A stretch of DNA of 64,000 bases from Thinopyrum elongatum. Its lineage: Eukaryota; Streptophyta; Magnoliopsida; Poales; Poaceae. Positions within the stretch are counted from its first letter, which is position 1. Every line of letters begins with the position of its first letter. Both the position numbers and the translations under genes were made by a program. The stretch is from the NCBI GenBank assembly GCA_011799875.1, contig CM022302.1, positions 55,284,854 through 55,348,853 of the forward strand, read 5' to 3'. The notes below the pieces were generated by a model that was not told the origin of the DNA, made no database searches, and worked only from the letters and a program-made list of their open reading frames with translations. Shown here in pieces: positions 57,966-64,000 of the stretch.

Positions 57966-58497
57966 GGGCAATACCGGCACTTTATCGTCTGCTGGCAGAC
58001 AGCAAAGAGGTTTGTCGCCTGCCAGCAGACGGCAAAGCTGCCATGTGGCAGCAACCTGTGCAACCTGGGGGGGCACTGGGCGGGCCTATATGGTTGCTTT
58101 GCCGTCTGCTGGCAGACGGCAAAGAACTTTGCATCTTTGCCGTCTGCCAGCAGACGACATAGCAAGCCACATGGCAGCTACCTGGGGGGCACCTGGGCTG
58201 GCCTATTTGGGCACTTTGCCGTCTGCCAGCAGACGGCAAAGATGCAAAGGTCTTTGCCACCTGCCAGCAGACGGCAAAGCACGCCTTTAACCCCTTAACG
58301 GACCTAAGCCTAACCTGTGCCATCCATGCCCTTTGCCGTCTGCTGGCTGACAGCAAAGGCCTTTGCATCTTTGCCGTCTGCCAGCAGATGGCAAAGTGCC
58401 CTTTGCCGTAGTTCATTCAGCCGGACGTGGTGCCGTCCGCCAGGCATGCCTTTGCCGTCAGCCATGGCAGACGGCAAAGTGCCTGATTCTAGTAGTG
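57966..58497. repeat. Right subterminal repeats and TIR of CACTA G
   Basis: Many palindromes of the form CTTTGCCGTCTGCTGGCAG / GCAGACGGCAAAG up to the terminal TAGTAGTG. Confidence 0.93.
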
Positions 58498-58500
58498 ATA

Positions 58501-58658
58501 TAGCTCTAGCTAGCTATGGTTTAATTTGGTCTGTTGGAGCAATAACACCGTTTACCCTCTGGATAATAATTAGTGTATAATATATATTACATCATTTCAC
58601 CGCTAACGGCGGTATACAAAATAGATACACACAAATTATGTGGATTAGTTTGTCAGGT
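58501..58658 (-). other. 3' flank of C tnp2 next to the G insertion
   Basis: Resumes element C after TSD ATA. AT-rich, matches the 3' flank of D tnp2 (TATATATTACATCATTT and ACGGTTAA-like parts). Confidence 0.6.
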
Positions 58659-61600
58659 TTAGCGACGATGACGCTTCAGACTAATCTTCGTCCCTCTTTT
58701 GTTCGTTGTCGAATAATTGAGCCCATGGTCGTGACTTTTCCTTTTCCAAGGATTATGATCTTTTGTAGGTAATGTAGTCTTCATTCTTCTTTTGACGCAT
58801 GTTTCATCGTCATCAGCATCATCTTCCCTCATCGGATCACCGTACTGGTCGTAGTCTTCCTCTTTGGGGACTCCATCCATTCCAACGATGCTCCTTTTGC
58901 TTCTCCTCATGGCAACACGGCTATGATTGCTCGGGTCGGTTATGAAGAAACATTGTGTCACATGTTTAGCGTGTACCCATGGCTCATTTTTGGCGGTTGC
59001 GTTGACGGTATCGCTATCGGAGTCGGGTATACACATGGTAGTGAAATGTCGGTTTTCTCTGTGTACGTTCTTAGCCCATCTGACACGGAACATCGTCGCG
59101 CGATGCAATCCAGAGTAGTGAAGCTCCCATATCTCTTTAACCCTTCTGTAATGTCTTTCAATTACATTCCTGGTCATGGCTTCCATCGTCACCCTTGAGT
59201 TTTTGTTATCACTATTTATATCTTTGTCCTCCATGTAGACCTTGTATCCATTGATATCGTATGCTTGATAAGTCACGAGGTTGGTCGCCGGGCCATGTGC
59301 TAAGGCGTATATGAGCGTTCCATCTGGACAGCCGTCTTCCGGGGGATTAACCAGTACTCGCCCTTTGAACCAACGCAAGAAAGTGGAGTTGTGCTCTCTA
59401 ATAACTTCAGCATCCGTCCTGTGCACCCCACTGTAACGGTACTTCTTTGCGATGGTCTCTTTGTGGAGTGTCAAAAAATCTTCTAGCACATCTAGGTGTT
59501 GTAGCACTACTAAGTTTGCCCTGTCAAAGTCGTTTTGTCGCCCCAAGCGGACCACATTCACATCCCTATGACCGTTGGCGTGACCTTCGCCTTCGAGCCT
59601 CCACAGTGCTTGTTGATGGGCAAACCAACAACAGCGTCTCTGGTGCCTGCTAGATAACTCTCACAGGCCCTAGGTCGATGATGTCATCCACGATGTGGAC
59701 ACATAGATGCACCACGACATCAAAGAACGCGGGCGGGAAGTACATCTCTAGCTCATTCAGTATGACAACGATCTCTTCCTGTAGCCTATGGAGTTGCTTC
59801 ACACTGATCGACTTTCGAGAGATAGCATAAAAAAACTGGCCTAGGTCAGTAAGCGTCTCACGGACGTGTGTGTCCATAATCCCTCGAAGTGCAACCGGGA
59901 GTAACTGCGTCATCATCACATGACAGTCGTGAGACTTCATCCCGCTGAACCTTTTTTTCTTAGTGTCCAGATATCTGCTTATCTTCCCACGGTATCCAGA
60001 ACTAACTTTGATTCTGACAAGGCACTTGAACAATTGATCGACCTCCTTCGGATCTAAGGTGAAGCAAGAGGGGGGGGGGCAATATTGTTCTTCCTTCTTG
60101 TTTACTTTTTTGCCCCTATCTTCCGTCTCCGTCTCCATCTCTATCTCCTCTGATGACTCTTTACCGGGCATTTGGAGATCTTTCCTGATTTTCAAAAATT
60201 CTATGTCTTTTCTTGCCTTCGGCCCATCCTTGGTCTTCTCCGGCATGTTCATCAATGTTCCAAGCAAACTCTCGAGGATATTTTTTGTGATATGCATTTG
60301 AATAAGGATATGAGGCGTGTCGAGTTTGGGCCAGTATTCCAAGTCCCAGAAAACAGATCTCGTCTTCCATACCTTCAGTAGCGGCTCCGGCGCCTTTTTC
60401 TTCGTCTTTCCTGGCGAGGGGAACTCTTCCCAGTTCTTCAATAACTCACATATTTCTGAACCGCTACGCTTACGTGGACGACCTCGATGCTCAGCCTTAC
60501 CATTGAATAGATCTCCATGCTTTCTCCATCGGTCATCCTTCTCGAGCCATCTTCGATGCACCATGTACATGATTTTCGAAGATCCGCCATCTTTTGATAG
60601 CTGCAGAGAAGCTGTATCATCCATGCACCTGGTGCATCCGTAATATCGGTGGCACACCTGGCCGAAGAGATAGCCATAACCGAGATAGTCCTGCACCATC
60701 GAGATCAGTGCGGCTCTCATGTAGAAATACTCTCCTTTGCTTGTGTTCCATGTCTTGGCCGGTGTTGTCCATATGGTCTGTAGCTCCTCTTTCAGTAACC
60801 CGAGATAAAGATTTATATCATTTCCCAGTTGTCTCGGTCCTTGAATTAGCATAGCCATGTGTATGTATTTTTCCTTCATGCACTTCCAGGGGGGAGGTTG
60901 TACATCCATACAAACATTGGCCACATGCTATGATTGGTGTTCTAGTTGCCAAACGGATTCAGGCCATCACTACTAGCGCCAAGCACGATGTTCCTTGCAT
61001 CATTTGCAAAAAAAATTAAATTCAGCGTTCAATGCTCTCCACTGGCTAGCATCTACGAGGTGTCTCAGCTTCGGATCATCTCCATCATCTGGCTTCACCC
61101 TCTCCATGTGCCAGTGCATAAGCTTTGCTTCCTTAGGATCTATGAAATACCACTGCAGACGCGGAGTGATCGGAAAGTACCATACAACTTTCTGTGGAGC
61201 TTTCTTTCGGGCCTTCTTATATCGTGAAGCATTGCACTTTGGACAGATTGTTTTTTCTGCGTGCTCGTTCTGATATATGATGCAATCGTTGATGCATGCA
61301 TGATATCTAATGTGTGGTAGATCAAGAGGGCACACGATTTTCTTTACCTCCTCGACACTAGTAGAACACAGGCTTCCCGCGGGAAGAACCTTATTTAGAT
61401 ACTTCAGAAGCTCATCCAGGCTTTCGTCCGTCCATTTGTTTTTTGCCTTCATCTTTAGAAGTTCTAGCGTGAAACTCAAGCGGGTCACCTCGGGATCGCA
61501 ACCATCATACAAAGGAGTCATTGAGTCTACCTCTAGTTGCGCCAGTTTGGCCTCCTCTCTAGAAGCAGCTCTATCGCTAGTCGTCTTCTTGCGAAGCAGG

Positions 61601-62004
61601 TCCAAAACATGCGGGTCTCGCATGGCTGAACTTAGTAGTGATGAAGACGGCGGCGTGTCCACGTCTTCTCCGCCTTGTACTGCCTCTTTGCCATCGCCAT
61701 TTTTGAGGCCGTCTTCTTCTTCGGGCCCATAATCGATCATCTCTTCGTCTGGCCCAATGTCGTTATTTCCTGCCCCGTCGACGTCCTCATCATCATCATC
61801 ATCTTCACTTATCCACCGAGTATGGCCATCCATGAAACCATGCATGAGCAGGTGCGCCTTGAATTTACCACCCTTAAAGGGGTCAAGCCTGACTCCTCCT
61901 TTTCATTTTTGACACGGACATACAACATCCTTCAGTCTTTCTTCATACATGTCGTCCACCGCAGATTGCCATTATCTTTCCACCATCCTTCCATTGACCT
62001 TCAT
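58659..62004 (-). pseudogene. tnp2 transposase of CACTA C
   Basis: The start ATG at 62004 (MKVNGRMVER) aligns with D's start. A TAA follows at once (61972-61974), and another stop interrupts the CPCQK region. The main open blocks are 61845-61000 (acidic linker, CINDCIIYQNEHAEKTICPK), 60924-59650 (PPPWKCMKEKYIHMAMLIQG, VCHRYYGCTRCMDD, KSHDCHVMMTQLLPVALRG, FFDVVVHLCVHIVDDIIDLG) and 59561-58659 (DUF4216: YQAYDINGYKVYMEDKDI; basic tail SLKRHRR). Defects: one inserted T in a T-run near 61012, one missing C in the C-run near 60890 that restores the frame, and loss of about 150 bp of DUF4218 at 59650-59570. It retains CAG at 61153-61155 and 59905-59907 where D has TAG. Confidence 0.88.
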
Positions 62005-62066
62005 GATCACCTGCGCGCGGAGCAAAATATTATAACCACATATGCATGCATGGATCAAATTCATAC

Positions 62067-62168
62067 AAAAATTCGGAATGACCTTCCCTAAACATAGGAC
62101 ATATTGAGTTTGCCCGAAATTCACCGAAACGGAATTGAATCGACATTTCGGCAAAACATAGGCAACTC
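62067..62168 (-). promoter_or_regulatory. Single foldback arm upstream of C tnp2
   Basis: The minus strand reads GAGTTGCCTATGTTTTGCCG ... AAGGTCATTCCGAATTTTT, homologous to 45392-45495 and to one arm of the TNP1 foldbacks; 62 nt before the ATG at 62004. Confidence 0.7.
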
Positions 62169-62647
62169 ATGTCACCCACATTTCAACAAATACACAATAT
62201 AGGCAACTCCAATGCCACACACAATTTAGTATATTCTAATATCACACATAAATATATAGTTTTGGTCCTATCGCACACACACAGTTTTTTTTGCTCACCT
62301 ATGTGTCGAGAGGGATATCGAGCAGCTTCTTAATCAGCTCGTAGCTCTAGATATAGCTCTAACTAGCTAGGGAGAGAGAGAGAGAGCTGGGGAGAGATAG
62401 GGAGGACAGGGAGGAGAGGGAGGGCATTAATGGAAGGGGGTGGTGGAGGGCAAAGAAGAGGGGGAGGGAAGGCATTAATGGAGGGGGTGGTGGAGGGGCA
62501 AAGAAGAGGGGTGGGAGGGGCAAAGAAAGAAAGAGGAGGAGGGAGTGCATTAATGAGGGGGTGGTGGAGGGGAAAAGAAGAGGGGGAGAATTGAAAGGAA
62601 CAAGCAAGTGCATGGAGAGGGGGAGAAAGGAAGGGGGAGGAAGAAGG
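62169..62647 (-). promoter_or_regulatory. Pyrimidine-rich leader of C tnp2, truncated by K
   Basis: On the minus strand CTCCCCC/CTTTGCCCCTCC repeats, including a roughly 60-bp unit repeated near 62412-62560 (GGCATTAATGGAGGGGGTGG on plus). Corresponds to 44867-45391 in D. The subterminal repeats expected next are not in the window. Confidence 0.45.
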
Positions 62648-64000
62648 TGTAACACCGTGGATTTTGCCAATTTTCTTTTTCTTTTGATTTTGGTCCGGAT
62701 TCTCTTTTTGTGGCTTAGTAGTCTTGCAACCTGGAGGGATCACCATTGACTCATCTTCCCAAGTGGCTTGCCAACTTCAAAACCATTCCAAGACCTTGTC
62801 ATTTCCATCTTGGACCAATCCCAATATTCTTTTTCTTGGGAATATTCCTTTATCAATTAAAGGAATAACCCTGTTTGTTCTGGGTTGTGAAGTAACCGAC
62901 ATTTCCATCATTCCCAAAATTCCCAAATAATTCTCATAAATTGTTTGGGTCATATATTCCACAAATTTGCTAAACCCTTCCTTGACATGTTAAAAAATAT
63001 TTCACAAATATTCCTTTTCTGATTCTGCCCCAGCTGGCAGTTTGTGAAGCAAGTACCCTTTAGATTTGCTTGCTAGCTCTCAACCTTTTTGTGAACTCTT
63101 TCCTATCCATATCATTGCCACATGCCAAAATTCAATTTTATTTGGATATTAAATCTCTCTTGGCTAATTTCCAAAGTTTCTGGGCAACTGGAATCTTTGT
63201 GAAGCAAGTGCTAGCTAGGAGTATCCAAATAAGTTGAAATTTTGCAAGCATCTTCATATTCTCAAATCATGACTCTCCACCAAGTCTCAACCTTATCCAA
63301 TCATCTATGTGAGCACAGCATTAAATCTTTGTTTTTGGTCATATTTTCACATTTTGAAGCAACTATATTTTATATTGCTCCATAATTGCTGGAAATTTAC
63401 CAGAGCATTATAATAACCATATAACCAATCTCCACAAAATTTGGGCTCATTTCATCTTCCCATTAATTCCCTATAATTTTTCTAAGATTCTGGTCAGAGA
63501 GGATAGCTATGAAGGAAGTACCATTTTGGCTTGTCCAAATGGCATGAAATTTTTATGGTACTCTCATATGACCAAATCATCATCCTATGCCCAATTTCAG
63601 CTCAAGTTGCTACTCTATGTGAGTGGCACATCAAAATCTAGTTTCTGCACCAGATTGGTCAATTGCAAAGCAACCATATCAAATCTTGGTCCATTTCCCA
63701 TCAAACTCCACAAGATTGTAGTCCTTCCTACCCTAAAACCCCCAGACATCTTATATTTTTCTTATCAACTTCCTGTGGATCACAGTGGGGTGGTCAAGTC
63801 TGCTACAGCAAACTTGCAGTGAAGCCTCACATCCACTCTTGGCCTCTTTTGATGAACTATCACTTCATAGGGGCCCTTCCTTGGATGTATTTTGTGCTGG
63901 ACATGACTTGGCATGCCAGGCTGCATCGCGTGCGCTAGTGCATGCGGTGACCACACTGCTGGCATGTCAGCCAGCGCGTTCTGCCGATGGAACCCTTCGG
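62648..64000 (+). mobile_element. Probable LTR-type element K, left end
   Basis: Similarity to CACTA C stops at 62647 and a new sequence begins TGTAACACCGTGG, a plausible LTR start. No ORF above about 100 codons and no domain in the 1353 bp to the window end. Compositionally it is rich in CAAATT/CCAAATTT-type strings. Element class is a guess from the start and the sharp boundary. Confidence 0.4.

Larger units (their letters stand above)
31008..58497 (+). mobile_element. CACTA element G, inserted in C, carrying H and D
   Basis: The left end is CACTACTGGAATCAGG at 31008. The right end is the reverse complement of CACTACTAGAATCAGGCAC at 58497. ATA flanks both ends (31005-31007, 58498-58500). 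Subterminal repeats are CTTTGCCGTC palindromes, a family distinct from B/C/D. Removing H (with one TAGAC) and D (with one AAC) leaves about 6.8 kb. Genes on plus: tnp2 5' part, then an En/Spm-type TNP1-like 3' part. Confidence 0.94.
23473..62647 (-). mobile_element. CACTA element C (same family as B and D), with nested insertions
   Basis: The terminal sequence CACTACTAGGAAAAAGGC starts at 23473 inside J's tandem array. Minus-strand order is tnp2 (62004-58659), internal repeat block, leader, foldback, TNP1-like (29348-25672), viroplasmin ORF (24217-24020). This is the order of D reversed. Insertions are a solo LTR (24421-25598) and CACTA G (31008-58497). The far end is not reached, because element K starts at 62648 within C's pyrimidine-rich end region. 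Confidence 0.85.

Overview
The window is intergenic, transposon-packed DNA of a Triticeae-type grass (wheat, Aegilops or barley lineage). The evidence is several high-copy CACTA (En/Spm, DTC) elements with tnp2-type transposases, an Angela/WIS-like Copia element, Gypsy LTR elements of the TGATACGTCTCC type, and nested insertions with target-site duplications (TSDs). I found no host gene, tRNA, rRNA or CRISPR array. Almost every element gene is broken by stops or frameshifts. The longest single-frame uninterrupted coding sequence outside the multi-stop transposase genes is a 449-codon ORF of unknown function at 10743-12092.

Layout. (A) 1-4287: right part of a CACTA element with a tnp2 fragment and a second gene carrying a spliced Ulp1/C48-like protease domain. 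4288-9126: unassigned AT-rich DNA with one diverged direct duplication. (I) 9127-21791: non-autonomous LTR retrotransposon with one ORF, interrupted by (B) 13858-20017, a 6.2-kb CACTA element with TSD TTA. (J) 21792-23472: deleted Gypsy element, with an LTR fragment joined to an integrase end and then a 71-bp tandem array. (C) from 23473 to at least 62647: a minus-oriented CACTA element of the same family as B, which appears to sit inside J's tandem array. C contains a solo LTR (24421-25598, TSD AGTTT) and element G. (G) 31008-58497: a CACTA element of another family, TSD ATA, which itself contains (H) a Copia element at 32971-42635 (TSD TAGAC, two 2173-bp LTRs) and (D) an almost complete CACTA element at 44483-55465 (TSD AAC) of the B/C family. 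(K) 62648-64000: probable left end of another LTR-type element.

The B/C/D family is the most interesting content. Its full layout, read from D, is: terminal repeat; tnp2 transposase gene; internal block of subterminal repeats; GC-rich leader; foldback of about 190 nt; four-exon TNP1-like gene; small ORF with a viroplasmin/RNase-H1-type hybrid-binding domain followed by a membrane segment; terminal repeat. The TNP1-like protein ends in an Ulp1-like fold that has lost its catalytic His and Cys. The foldback is at the same distance (about 65-72 nt) upstream of the TNP1 start codon in B, C and D. A single arm of it lies 62-66 nt upstream of the tnp2 start in C and D. Comparing the three copies shows repeated CAG to TAG nonsense changes, as expected from decay under CHG methylation.
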